Assembly: GCA_001801825.1 (NCBI GenBank)
Contig: MGYR01000134.1
Span: 1 to 17,849, forward strand
Source: Gammaproteobacteria bacterium RIFCSPLOWO2_02_FULL_56_15
GTDB lineage: Bacteria; Pseudomonadota; Gammaproteobacteria; Eutrophobiales; Eutrophobiaceae
Direction of reading: 5' to 3'
DNA: 17,849 nucleotides
The position numbers and the translations under genes were made by a program. The stretch's first letter is position 1; each line of letters starts with the position of its first letter. Positions 6,372-14,091 of this stretch are shown here, piece after piece. Below the pieces are notes generated by a model, which saw only the letters and a list, made by a program, of their open reading frames with translations, had not been told where the DNA came from and did not search any database.

Positions 6372-9080
6372 ATGCCGAAAAAAACACTGGTTCTTGTAGA
6401 CGGATCCTATTACCTCTTCCGCGCATACCACGCTATGGGTGACTTCTACAACGCTGATGGTGCGCCAACCGGGGCGATCTATGGCGTCATCAATATGGTA
6501 CGGAAACTGCTGTCCGATTATACACCGGATTTTTTTGCAGTGGTTTTTGATTCCGGAGAAAAATCCTTCCGCGAGGAGATTTATCCTGATTACAAGGCCC
6601 ATCGTCCGCCTGCTCCTGTTGACCTCGTGCGCCAGATTGAACCCCTGCATGAGATCCTCAAGGCTCAGGGGATTCCGCTGATCGTGGCGGACGGCGTGGA
6701 AGCCGATGATGTTATAGCCACGCTGGCGCTTAGAGCGGAAGCAGTCGGATTGGCCACCGTCATTTCCACCGGTGACAAGGACCTGGCGCAGATCGTCAAC
6801 ACAAACATCCGGCTGGTGAATACCATGAGCGATACGGTACTCGATCCGGAAGGGGTGAAGAGTAAGTATGGTGTGCCTCCGGAGCGGATTGTCGATTATC
6901 TGACTCTGGTCGGAGATAGCTCCGACAATGTCCCCGGAGTTCCCAATGTCGGTCCGAAAACCGCGGTGAAATGGCTCGGGCAGTATGGCAGTCTCGATGC
7001 AATCATTCGTAATGCAGGGGACATCAGCGGCAAGGTCGGTGAAAATCTGCGCGCCAGTATCCCAACCCTACCCCTTTCCAGGCATCTCATCACGCTGAAA
7101 ACGGATGTCCCTTTGGAATTCAGCCCCACCGAGCTTTTATGCAGGGCTGCCGATACCGCGTCCCTGCGGGAACATTACCGAACGTGGGGTTTCAGGACCT
7201 GGTTAAACCGCCTGGAACCCGGGGCAGACAGTCCAGCGGCTGAAAATGACAGCACAAATCAAAAACAACTGGCAGTCAATTATCAGATCATCCTGAAGCG
7301 CGAGGAACTTAAATCCTGGTGTGACCGGATCGCGGGTGCTGCACTGGTTTCAATCGACACGGAAACAACCTCCCTCGACTACATGCAGGCCAGGATTGTC
7401 GGTCTCTCCCTGTCCTACGAACCCGGCCAGGCGGCGTATATACCCCTCGCGCACCAGTACCCCGGAGTACCGCAACAACTGGATCGGGAGGAGGTGCTCA
7501 CAACTCTCAAACCTCTTCTGGAAGCGGCTGCAATAAAGAAGGTCGGGCACAATCTCAAATATGACATGCATATTCTTGCCAATCACGGGATACACTTGCA
7601 GGGGATTGCGCATGACACCATGCTGCAATCCTATGTGCTGGACAGTGTGGCCACACGACACGATATGGACTCGCTGGCCCGTCGCTACCTGGGCATCACA
7701 ACCACAACCTATGAGGATGTTGCCGGTAAGGGTGCGAAACAGATCCCATTCGCAGAGGTGCCGGTGGCTGCCGCCGGACACTATGCGGCCGAGGACGCCG
7801 ATATCACACTGCGTCTGCATAACAGGTTCTGGCCTGATCTCGAGGCCACCAGGGAGATGAAAGACCTCTATCTGGAGATTGAACTGCCTTTGATCCCGGT
7901 CCTGGTCTCCATGGAACGCAACGGCGTGCTCATCGATCCGGCCATGCTGGAGCGACAAGGAATGGAACTGGGCGCCAAACTGCAAGACCTGGAACAACAG
8001 GCTTACCTCCTGGCTGGGGAGGAATTCAATATCGGGTCACCGAAACAGATTCAGGAAATCCTTTTTGAGCGAATGCAGATCCCGGTGCTTTCCAAGACTC
8101 CCGGCGGCCAGCCATCCACCGCAGAGTCTGTGCTGCAAGACCTTGCGGAGGAATACGAACTGCCGCGAATTATTCTTGCCCATCGTGGCATGAGTAAACT
8201 CCGCTCCACCTATACGGAGCGGCTGCACCGGCAAATCAATCCCGCAACCGGTCGCATCCATGCCTCTTTCCACCAGGCCGTGGCGGCGACCGGCAGATTA
8301 TCCTCATCTGATCCCAACCTGCAGAACATCCCTGTGCGCACCGAGGAAGGCAGGCGCATCCGGCAGGCTTTTATCCCGGCCGATGGCTGCCTGCTGCTGG
8401 CGGCCGATTATTCCCAGATTGAGTTACGTATCATGGCGCATCTGTCCGGGGACAAAAACCTGTTGAATGCCTTTGCTCGCGGGGAGGATATTCATCGCAC
8501 CACTGCGAGCGAGATCTTCGGCGTAGCCATCGCTGACGTCAGCCAGGATCAGCGCCGCGCCGCAAAGGCGATCAACTTCGGCCTGATATACGGCATGTCC
8601 GCATTTGGTCTGGCCAGACAACTGGGAACGGACCGGGCCAGCGCGAGCGCCTATATTGAACGTTATTTTTCCCGCTTTACCGCCGTGCGGGATTACATGA
8701 ATGAAATCAGGGAACTTGCCCGGCGCAAATCTTATGTCGAAACGGTTTTTCACCGGCGACTGTATCTCCCGGAGATCAATTCCCGTAACCCGGCACGCAG
8801 GCAATACGCAGAGAGAACTGCCATCAATGCTCCGATGCAAGGTACCGCTGCGGATATCATCAAGAAAGCCATGATCGCCATTCACAATTCCCTGTGCCGG
8901 TTGACTCCTGGAATCAAACTGATCATGCAGGTGCATGATGAACTGGTGTTTGAAATCGCGGAGGACAAGATCGATCAATCCGTCCCCAGGATTCGCGACC
9001 TGATGGAAAACGCCGCTACTCTCAAGGTTCCTTTGCTGGTGGAGACAGGCACCGGGAACAACTGGGACGAAGCCCACTGA
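6372..9080 (+). CDS. polA: DNA polymerase I
   Basis: Removes RNA primers and fills gaps in replication and repair. The 902 residues (928 in E. coli) contain all three domains. The 5' nuclease (about 1-290) has GVEADDV, STGDKDL and GDSSDNVPGVPNVGPKTA. The proofreading 3'-5' exonuclease keeps its acidic residues: D329 and E331 in DTET, plus the Asp of LKYD and the Asp of AEDAD, so proofreading should be active. The polymerase domain shows DYSQIELR from D679, RRAAKAINFGLIYG and QVHDE (853-857). ATG 6372 is chosen because the family N-terminus (TLVLVDGS) follows directly; an in-frame ATG at 6336 would add 12 residues and nearly abut the divergent LOG start. No strong Shine-Dalgarno site is visible for either. 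It is followed by a promoter region rather than a clear terminator. Confidence 0.97.
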   Translation: MPKKTLVLVDGSYYLFRAYHAMGDFYNADGAPTGAIYGVINMVRKLLSDYTPDFFAVVFDSGEKSFREEIYPDYKAHRPPAPVDLVRQIEPLHEILKAQGIPLIVADGVEADDVIATLALRAEAVGLATVISTGDKDLAQIVNTNIRLVNTMSDTVLDPEGVKSKYGVPPERIVDYLTLVGDSSDNVPGVPNVGPKTAVKWLGQYGSLDAIIRNAGDISGKVGENLRASIPTLPLSRHLITLKTDVPLEFSPTELLCRAADTASLREHYRTWGFRTWLNRLEPGADSPAAENDSTNQKQLAVNYQIILKREELKSWCDRIAGAALVSIDTETTSLDYMQARIVGLSLSYEPGQAAYIPLAHQYPGVPQQLDREEVLTTLKPLLEAAAIKKVGHNLKYDMHILANHGIHLQGIAHDTMLQSYVLDSVATRHDMDSLARRYLGITTTTYEDVAGKGAKQIPFAEVPVAAAGHYAAEDADITLRLHNRFWPDLEATREMKDLYLEIELPLIPVLVSMERNGVLIDPAMLERQGMELGAKLQDLEQQAYLLAGEEFNIGSPKQIQEILFERMQIPVLSKTPGGQPSTAESVLQDLAEEYELPRIILAHRGMSKLRSTYTERLHRQINPATGRIHASFHQAVAATGRLSSSDPNLQNIPVRTEEGRRIRQAFIPADGCLLLAADYSQIELRIMAHLSGDKNLLNAFARGEDIHRTTASEIFGVAIADVSQDQRRAAKAINFGLIYGMSAFGLARQLGTDRASASAYIERYFSRFTAVRDYMNEIRELARRKSYVETVFHRRLYLPEINSRNPARRQYAERTAINAPMQGTAADIIKKAMIAIHNSLCRLTPGIKLIMQVHDELVFEIAEDKIDQSVPRIRDLMENAATLKVPLLVETGTGNNWDEAH

Positions 9081-9127
9081 GCGTTATCTTCCGCCCCCCC
9101 CTTCTGCACCACCGAGAAATAGACAGT

Positions 9128-9157
9128 TTGTCAACTTATGCTAAGATTGAATATACT
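9128..9157 (+). promoter_or_regulatory. Sigma-70-type promoter for hisA
   Basis: TTGTCA (9128-9133) and TATACT (9152-9157) are separated by 18 bp; each differs from the consensus by one base. It sits in the 164-bp polA-hisA gap, about 90 bp upstream of hisA, and would make hisA the first gene of its transcript. This is the best promoter match I see in the window. Confidence 0.65.
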
Positions 9158-9232
9158 ATAAAAAATCGACAAACCTGACTCACAAGACAACAACCCTTCA
9201 TCCAATTCGAATTCTTCCGGTCGTCTCATTCC

Positions 9233-9238
9233 AAGGAA
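9233..9238 (+). promoter_or_regulatory. Ribosome binding site of hisA
   Basis: AAGGAA lies 6 bp before the ATG at 9245 and supports that start. Confidence 0.7.
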
Positions 9239-9244
9239 TATTCC

Positions 9245-9985
9245 ATGCTTTTGATTCCTGCTATTGATCTCAAAGAGGGGAAATGCGTCCGTTTGCGGCA
9301 GGGCCGTATGGATGATGAAACCGTTTACAGCAACAATCCAATCGAGGTGGCGGAGCGTTGGGTTAAAGCAGGTGCAAAACGGTTGCATATTGTGGACCTG
9401 GACGGGGCAGTATCCGGGGCACCAGTCAATGCGCAGATCATACATGACATCAGCTATACATTCCCCGGGATCAACATCCAGGTGGGAGGCGGCATCCGTG
9501 ACGCAGACACGATCCAGGCCTATCTTGATGCCGGAGTGAATTATGTAATCATCGGAACCCGTGCAATTACCACGCCCCATTTCGTATCTGATGTCTGCCT
9601 GGAATTTCCCGGTCATATCATCGTTGGCCTGGATGCCAGGAACGGCAAACTGGCAACTGAAGGGTGGTCAAAGCTTTCCCACCACGATGCGACGGATATG
9701 GCCCAACGCTTCGAGGAAGACGGCGTCACTTCCATCATCTTCACGGATATCAGCCGCGATGGCATGATGAACAGCCTGAACTTAGCTGCGACCGTCGAAC
9801 TCTGCCGTCACATCCATATACCGGTCATAGCTTCTGGCGGCATCACCAACATGGATGACATCCGGGCGCTTTGTGCGGTCGCCCATGAAGGCATTGAAGG
9901 GGCAATCACTGGTCGGGCGCTTTATGAAAATACCCTTGATTTTGCAGAAGCACAGAAGCTGGCAAGTGAGCTCTGCACCGGTTGA
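9245..9985 (+). CDS. hisA: ProFAR isomerase HisA
   Basis: Cytoplasmic TIM-barrel enzyme, fourth step of histidine biosynthesis: isomerises 5'-ProFAR to PRFAR. The length of 246 residues matches the family. The catalytic Asp8 is in IPAIDLKEGKCVRL and Asp130 in VGLDARNGK. The two phosphate-binding glycine-rich segments appear as QVGGGIRD (79-86) and ASGGITNMDD near residue 200. The start is supported by the Shine-Dalgarno site at 9233-9238 and by a promoter upstream. In most gammaproteobacteria hisA is preceded by hisH and followed by hisF; here it is preceded by polA and followed by hisI, so the operon has been rearranged. The enzyme itself looks complete. Confidence 0.97.
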   Translation: MLLIPAIDLKEGKCVRLRQGRMDDETVYSNNPIEVAERWVKAGAKRLHIVDLDGAVSGAPVNAQIIHDISYTFPGINIQVGGGIRDADTIQAYLDAGVNYVIIGTRAITTPHFVSDVCLEFPGHIIVGLDARNGKLATEGWSKLSHHDATDMAQRFEEDGVTSIIFTDISRDGMMNSLNLAATVELCRHIHIPVIASGGITNMDDIRALCAVAHEGIEGAITGRALYENTLDFAEAQKLASELCTG

Positions 9986-10066
9986 CTGCTTGCATAACAG
10001 CAAGAGCAGAATTCCGTGCAGCCCACTAAGGACCCTGTGCCACACACCCGATAAGATGAATTCCTG

Positions 10067-10474
10067 ATGCCTCAACAACCCTCCACTGAGCAATGGATCG
10101 AGTATCTGGCCTGGAATCAGGAGGACCTGATCCCGGTCGTTACGCAGGAATCTGCTAGCGGACGTATCCTGACTCTCGCCTGGATGAACCGCGCCGCCCT
10201 GGCAGAAACGGTGGCCACCGGGCAGGCGGTATACTGGTCCCGTTCGCGCAACCGGCTATGGCATAAGGGAGAGGAGTCGGGTCACTACCAGTATATAGAG
10301 GAGATCCGTACCGACTGCGATAGAGATAGCTTGCTCATCACAGTGAGGCAGGAGGGCGGCATTGCCTGTCATACCGGACGCCACAGTTGTTTTTACCTGC
10401 GACTGGCAGACAGGAACTGGCAAACCGTGGATCCTGTGCTACGGGATCCGGGATTAATTTATAAAAAGAGCTGA
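10067..10474 (+). CDS. hisI: Phosphoribosyl-AMP cyclohydrolase HisI
   Basis: Zinc enzyme that opens the purine ring of phosphoribosyl-AMP, the third step of histidine biosynthesis. The 135 residues form a stand-alone HisI domain, not the HisIE fusion of enterics. Visible are WSRSRNRLWHKGEESGH (57-73), the Mg-binding DCDRD (83-87) and the zinc cluster CHTGRHSC (101-108). It follows hisA after 81 bp with no hisF between. The Shine-Dalgarno site is weak (AAGATGA region). HisE is encoded separately downstream after 123 bp, a separation typical of pseudomonads and related lineages. Confidence 0.96.
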   Translation: MPQQPSTEQWIEYLAWNQEDLIPVVTQESASGRILTLAWMNRAALAETVATGQAVYWSRSRNRLWHKGEESGHYQYIEEIRTDCDRDSLLITVRQEGGIACHTGRHSCFYLRLADRNWQTVDPVLRDPGLIYKKS

Positions 10475-10508
10475 ATCCCGGCCTTGTCAGGCCAGACTAT
10501 GCCTGAGC

Positions 10509-10537
10509 TTAAGTCTGTGTCCCCTTTCTGATATAAT
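10509..10537 (+). promoter_or_regulatory. Possible promoter upstream of hisE-tatABC
   Basis: A perfect TATAAT (10532-10537) lies in the 123-bp gap between hisI and hisE, about 60 bp before the hisE start. The -35 is poor (TTAAGT at 10509-10514, 17-bp spacer). It could give hisE and the tat genes some independence from the hisA promoter. Confidence 0.4.
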
Positions 10538-10597
10538 ACCCTGTCAATCCGCCGCAGCTGCGCGCTTAAGCTTTGCAGGATTATCTGGACACTTGGT

Positions 10598-10915
10598 ATG
10601 TCAGACATTCTCACTGAACTCTCACAGGTCATCGACAGCAGAAAAACCGCTTCCCCGGCCGAATCCTACGTGGCCTCATTATTTCATCTAGGCACCGATG
10701 GCATCCTCAAGAAGATCGGGGAGGAGGCGACGGAGGTGATTATGGCAGGCAAGGGTACCGACCGGGCTACCGTGATACATGAGGTGGCCGATTTATGGTT
10801 TCACACCCTCATTCTATTATCCAGCCTGGATCTGGGTCCGGCGGAAGTCCTGGCGGAACTGGAATCCCGCCATGGAATTTCCGGACTCGCCGAAAAAGCT
10901 TCCCGAAAAAAATGA
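10598..10915 (+). CDS. hisE: Phosphoribosyl-ATP pyrophosphatase HisE
   Basis: All-alpha MazG-type pyrophosphatase that converts phosphoribosyl-ATP to phosphoribosyl-AMP, the second step of histidine biosynthesis. It has 105 residues, with the metal-binding helix KKIGEEATEVIMA (38-50) and the second acidic helix HEVADLWFHTLILL (61-74), the usual EExxE and ExxD arrangement. The ATG is chosen by length and family start (MSDILTEL); the Shine-Dalgarno site is weak. It stands just before tatABC, a pairing common in gammaproteobacteria without a known functional link. Confidence 0.95.
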   Translation: MSDILTELSQVIDSRKTASPAESYVASLFHLGTDGILKKIGEEATEVIMAGKGTDRATVIHEVADLWFHTLILLSSLDLGPAEVLAELESRHGISGLAEKASRKK

Positions 10916-11031
10916 ATTCTATCGCCCTGGCTGGTCCAAACATGCAATAATCAGCGCTACTATGTACACAAAATCCAGGTTTAGAGGCACAGCGCAGAAT
11001 ATAGGTGGGTGCCGGCCTCTCTGGAGTATAC

Positions 11032-11037
11032 GGAGGA
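11032..11037 (+). promoter_or_regulatory. Strong ribosome binding site of tatA
   Basis: GGAGGA lies 7 bp before ATG 11045. It decides the start: an in-frame GTG at 11009 would add 12 residues ahead of the membrane segment and lacks any such site. Confidence 0.8.
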
Positions 11038-11044
11038 GATTTTT

Positions 11045-11287
11045 ATGTTGAGTGGTATCAGTATCTGGCAATTACTCATCCTGCTGGTGGTGGTCGCACT
11101 GGTCTTCGGGACCAAAAAGCTAGGCACCCTGGGCAGCGATCTGGGCAATGCGATCAAGGGATTTCGCTCGGCCATGCGTGAAGAGGAGGCCGGGAGTCTG
11201 AGCAATGAAAGTGCAAACAAACAGGATAAGGGCAGGGTTCTCGATGGCGAAGTTGAGAAAAAAGAAGGATCATCCCGGCAGGCTTGA
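11045..11287 (+). CDS. tatA: Sec-independent protein translocase subunit TatA
   Basis: Single-pass membrane protein that oligomerises to let folded twin-arginine substrates cross the inner membrane. The 80 residues comprise a short periplasmic N-terminus, one transmembrane helix (IWQLLILLVVVALVF, 7-21), the FGTKKL hinge, an amphipathic helix (GTLGSDLGNAIKGFRSAMREEE) and a charged disordered tail. The strong Shine-Dalgarno site compared with the weak one at tatB fits the high TatA:TatB ratio needed in the cell (inference). Confidence 0.95.
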   Translation: MLSGISIWQLLILLVVVALVFGTKKLGTLGSDLGNAIKGFRSAMREEEAGSLSNESANKQDKGRVLDGEVEKKEGSSRQA

Positions 11288-11333
11288 TCATTCCCCTGTA
11301 TCACACCCAAGCGTCTGTTCCTGATCTATTGCC

Positions 11334-11633
11334 ATGTTAGATATCGGATTCTGGGAAATAGTCCTGATCTGCGTGGTCGCCCTTCTCGTGGTAGGTCCGG
11401 AGCGTATGCCCGGACTGGTCCGGGAAGTTGCCCGGTGGACGAATACCGCGCGCCGTTTCATCACAAATGCCAGACGGGAATTTGAAACCCAGCTATCTAC
11501 ACTGGAAACGGACGTCAAGATCAAGGATCCCCTGCCCAGAAATTTTGAAGAATCTCTAGCCAAAATGGATGGTCTGATGAAATCGGCCTCCGACCGGCAA
11601 GATCCTCCGGCGAAGGAATCCAAACCGGGTTGA
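11334..11633 (+). CDS. tatB: Sec-independent protein translocase subunit TatB
   Basis: Partner of TatC in the twin-arginine signal-peptide receptor. The N-terminus MLDIGFWEIVLICVVALLVV, then GPERMP, is diagnostic of TatB (Glu in the membrane helix, GPERLP-type hinge) and is followed by an amphipathic helix with REVARWTNTARRFI. At 99 residues it is much shorter than the 171 of E. coli; the missing part is the poorly conserved C-terminal tail. No Shine-Dalgarno site is evident before ATG 11334. It sits 46 bp after tatA and 27 bp before tatC. Confidence 0.94.
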   Translation: MLDIGFWEIVLICVVALLVVGPERMPGLVREVARWTNTARRFITNARREFETQLSTLETDVKIKDPLPRNFEESLAKMDGLMKSASDRQDPPAKESKPG

Positions 11634-11660
11634 TCCCGCACTGCTGTACTTGAATCCACC

Positions 11661-12428
11661 ATGACAGACCACCCGGATGAGGGACGAGTGGATCAGGAGC
11701 AGACGTTGCTGTCTCACCTGGTTGAATTGCGTACCCGCCTGATACACACCATCATTGTGATCCTGCTGGTATTCGCCGGGTTGGTTGCTTTCTCCAGCGA
11801 GATCTACAGCGCAATCGCCACACCATTGATCTCCCGAATGGGTGAAAACAGCTCGATGATCGCGACCGAGGTGGCATCGACATTTCTGGTTCCCTTCAAA
11901 TTGACCATGTTCCTGGCCCTGTATCTTTCGATGCCTTATGTGCTATACCAGATCTGGGCCTTTGTAGCGCCGGGCCTCTACTCCAGGGAGCGTCGATTCG
12001 TATTTCCGTTGCTGTTCTCCAGCATAATCCTCTTCTACCTCGGGACCGCCTTTGCCTTTTTTGTCATCTTTCCCGTGCTTTTCAGCTTTTTCAACAGCGT
12101 TGCGCCCGCGGGTGTGTTGGTCATGACCGACATCAGCCATTATCTGAACTTTGTGCTCAAATTGTTCTTTGCCTTCGGCATGGCCTTCGAGGTTCCGATT
12201 GCGACCATCCTTCTGATCAGGACGGGAATCACGACAGTGGAGAGTTTGACCCGCAAACGCCCCTATATCATTATCGGCGCCTTTGCCATAGGCATGCTGC
12301 TGACGCCGCCGGATGTGTTTTCACAAACCCTGCTCGCAGTACCCATCTGGCTGTTGTTCGAACTCGGGCTCTATTTTTCCCGATATTTTATGCCTGCAAC
12401 GGAGGCAACGGCTGAAGAGAAGGGCTGA
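11661..12428 (+). CDS. tatC: Sec-independent protein translocase subunit TatC
   Basis: Six-helix inner-membrane protein that binds twin-arginine signal peptides. The 255 residues match the family. The cytoplasmic N-terminal motif is LVELRTRLI (21-29). The first cytoplasmic loop reads YQIWAFVAPGLYSRERR, with the conserved Phe and Glu that contact the signal peptide. The last helices follow LTPPDVFSQTLLAVPIW. It ends 13 bp from the convergent rhodanese gene, with no obvious terminator between them. Confidence 0.96.
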   Translation: MTDHPDEGRVDQEQTLLSHLVELRTRLIHTIIVILLVFAGLVAFSSEIYSAIATPLISRMGENSSMIATEVASTFLVPFKLTMFLALYLSMPYVLYQIWAFVAPGLYSRERRFVFPLLFSSIILFYLGTAFAFFVIFPVLFSFFNSVAPAGVLVMTDISHYLNFVLKLFFAFGMAFEVPIATILLIRTGITTVESLTRKRPYIIIGAFAIGMLLTPPDVFSQTLLAVPIWLLFELGLYFSRYFMPATEATAEEKG

Positions 12429-12441
12429 ACCTCGTACGACT

Positions 12442-12858
12442 TCAGGATTGTTCCCAGGGCAATCCGTAAAATCTCCAGCCATTGATGGCGCCACGGTGCT
12501 TGTCCGGATCACGTTCCCCTTCAAAACCTTCAAGCACGTTGTAAACATTCACGAAACCTGCCGCCAGCAGTACCTGCCCGGCAGATCGGGACCGTGCCCC
12601 ACTGCGGCAGATCGCCAGGATGGGAACTTCCTCCACCGGTCCGTCATGCTGTTTCGAGAGGAGTGCGCGGACCCGGTCCGCGAAGCCCGGGATCACTTTC
12701 CAGTCTGGCGGTTCCGCCCAGGATATATTATTAGCATTCGGGGCGTGCCCGACGTAGTCAAACTCCATGCGTGACCGCACGTCGATCAAGGTGGCTTTTG
12801 GATCTGCCTCCAGGATTGCCCACGCCTCCGGCGGTCGGATTTCCTTCAGTTCCGGCAT
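12442..12858 (-). CDS. Single-domain rhodanese-like protein
   Basis: A 138-residue rhodanese-fold protein, probably a cytoplasmic sulfurtransferase or persulfide carrier. It has the cdc25-like LIDVRSRMEFDYVGH (24-38) and the active-site loop CRSGAR (Cys84 to Arg89), so the catalytic cysteine is present. No signal peptide is seen. The start at 12858 is supported by GGGGAGG (plus-strand 12862-12868), 3 bp upstream, which is strong but close. The gene stands alone between convergent tatC and divergent ilvE. The region upstream of its start holds two inverted repeats. The sulfur donor and acceptor are unknown. Confidence 0.9.
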   Translation of the reverse strand: MPELKEIRPPEAWAILEADPKATLIDVRSRMEFDYVGHAPNANNISWAEPPDWKVIPGFADRVRALLSKQHDGPVEEVPILAICRSGARSRSAGQVLLAAGFVNVYNVLEGFEGERDPDKHRGAINGWRFYGLPWEQS

Positions 12859-12873
12859 ATGCCTCCCCGGGAA

Positions 12874-12913
12874 ATACAGCCGGCCATTCCTGCCGTTACC
12901 ATCCCGGCTGTAT
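12874..12913. repeat. Perfect 10-bp inverted repeat upstream of the rhodanese gene
   Basis: ATACAGCCGG (12874-12883) is the exact reverse complement of CCGGCTGTAT (12904-12913), with a 20-base loop. On the minus strand the stem ends 5 bases before the GGGGAGG site of the rhodanese gene, so it would form in that mRNA leader. Neither strand has a T tract after it. Confidence 0.75.
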
Positions 12914-12928
12914 GCGGATGGAGACGGT

Positions 12929-12948
12929 ACCGGTAACCCATTACCGGT
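12929..12948. repeat. Perfect 8-bp inverted repeat next to the first one
   Basis: ACCGGTAA (12929-12936) and TTACCGGT (12941-12948) are separated by CCCA and form a tight tetraloop hairpin or a dyad operator. It begins 15 bp from the preceding inverted repeat. It could be a protein-binding operator or the second hairpin of a structured leader. Confidence 0.7.
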
Positions 12949-12958
12949 GACTGTGGCT

Positions 12959-12987
12959 AGTATGAATGTTTTTCAAACGACAGTCAT
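12959..12987 (-). promoter_or_regulatory. Candidate promoter for the rhodanese gene
   Basis: On the minus strand ATGACT (12987-12982) and CATACT (12964-12959) are spaced 17 bp apart, each matching 4 of 6 consensus bases. Transcription would start near 12952 and include both inverted repeats in a leader of about 95 nt. The match is weak and based on position. Confidence 0.3.
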
Positions 12988-13158
12988 AAACTTTCCTATT
13001 GTTGTCCCCTCGATCCGAATCCCCCGAAAGCCAGGTCAAAGCCCCTGATCCCTGTCACTATCCTCCCGAGACCAGGATGCGCCAATTTGCCAGGAAGGTA
13101 GAAAATATGGTGCAATACGCTGCTTTTTTAACTGTTGGACAGGACCATAGAGGTTGCA

Positions 13159-14091
13159 ATGACAAGCTTTGCTGATCGTGATGGATTTATCTGGCTGGAT
13201 GGGGGGTTCGTACCATGGCGTGATGCTAAAATTCATGTGCTGACCCATTCCCTGCACTACGGTATGGCGGTTTTTGAAGGCGTTCGAGCGTATCGCACCG
13301 ACCAGGGCAGGACCGCTGTATTCAGGCTGCGGGAGCACACAGAGAGACTGTTTCGCTCCGCCCATATCATGCGCATGGCCATGAACTTTGACCGGGAGAC
13401 AATCAACCGGGCATGCCGCGAGGCGATCGTGAAGAACGGCCTCGCAACCGCCTATATTCGACCGATATGTTTTTACGGCTCGGAAGGCATGGGCATCAGG
13501 GCGGATAATCTGCGCACCCATGTGGCCATAGCCGTCTGGGAGTGGGGTGCTTATCTGGGCAAGGAAGGCATGGAAAAGGGGATTCGGATCCGAACCTCCT
13601 CCTACACCAGACATCATGTCAACACCTCCATGTGCAAGGCCAAGGCAACCGGACACTACATCAATTCCATGCTGGCGTTGCAGGAGGCTGTGGAATGCGG
13701 CATGGATGAAGCCCTGTTGCTGGATCATCAGGGCTTCGTTGCGGAAGGCAGCGGCGAAAACTTTTTCATGGTCAGAGACAATATCATCTACACGCCCGAC
13801 CTCTCTTCCGCCCTGGATGGGATTACCCGGGATTCCGTGATCATCCTGGCACAGGATAACGGCTATGAGGTGCGTGAGAAAAGGATAACGCGGGACGAGA
13901 TATATATCGCGGATGAGGCCTTTTTTACCGGTACCGCAGCGGAAGTCACCCCGATACGGGCACTGGATGGCCGCAATATCGGCAATGGAGAACGAGGGCC
14001 CGTCACCTGCAGACTCCAGGAGCTCTTTTTTGATCAGGTTCATGGCCGAAGTACAAATCACCCGGACTGGCTGGTATATACAGATGAATGA
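13159..14091 (+). CDS. ilvE: Branched-chain amino acid aminotransferase (class IV, IlvE type)
   Basis: PLP enzyme that transfers an amino group from glutamate to the 2-oxo acids of valine, leucine and isoleucine. The 310 residues show HSLHYGMAVFEGVRAY (30-45), the PLP lysine, probably Lys162, in AKATGHYINS, EALLLDHQGFVAEGSGENFF and the cofactor-phosphate segment DGITRDSVI. FFTGTAAEVTPI near the C-terminus is also typical. ATG 13159 has AGAGGT 5 bp upstream and is preferred over a TTG at 13135. The end overlaps the next gene by 8 bp. Substrate preference cannot be told from D-amino-acid or aromatic relatives by motif alone, but overall similarity is clearly to IlvE. Confidence 0.95.
   Translation: MTSFADRDGFIWLDGGFVPWRDAKIHVLTHSLHYGMAVFEGVRAYRTDQGRTAVFRLREHTERLFRSAHIMRMAMNFDRETINRACREAIVKNGLATAYIRPICFYGSEGMGIRADNLRTHVAIAVWEWGAYLGKEGMEKGIRIRTSSYTRHHVNTSMCKAKATGHYINSMLALQEAVECGMDEALLLDHQGFVAEGSGENFFMVRDNIIYTPDLSSALDGITRDSVIILAQDNGYEVREKRITRDEIYIADEAFFTGTAAEVTPIRALDGRNIGNGERGPVTCRLQELFFDQVHGRSTNHPDWLVYTDE

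Larger units (their letters stand above)
12859..13158. other. Divergent rhodanese-ilvE intergenic region
   Basis: The largest gene-free stretch. It holds the rhodanese ribosome site (12862-12868), two inverted repeats (12874-12948), a weak minus-strand promoter candidate (12959-12987) and the ilvE ribosome site AGAGGT (13148-13153). I see no convincing plus-strand promoter for ilvE and no leader-peptide frame rich in branched-chain codons that would indicate attenuation. Confidence 0.5.

Noticed and set aside
8424..9077. Long minus-strand frame opposite the polA polymerase domain
   Set aside because: It is antisense to invariant DNA polymerase motifs, has no family resemblance, and is explained as a shadow.
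9094..9101. Run of eight C residues after polA as a phase-variation tract
   Set aside because: It is outside any gene and upstream of the hisA promoter elements. Nothing shows that its length would affect expression.
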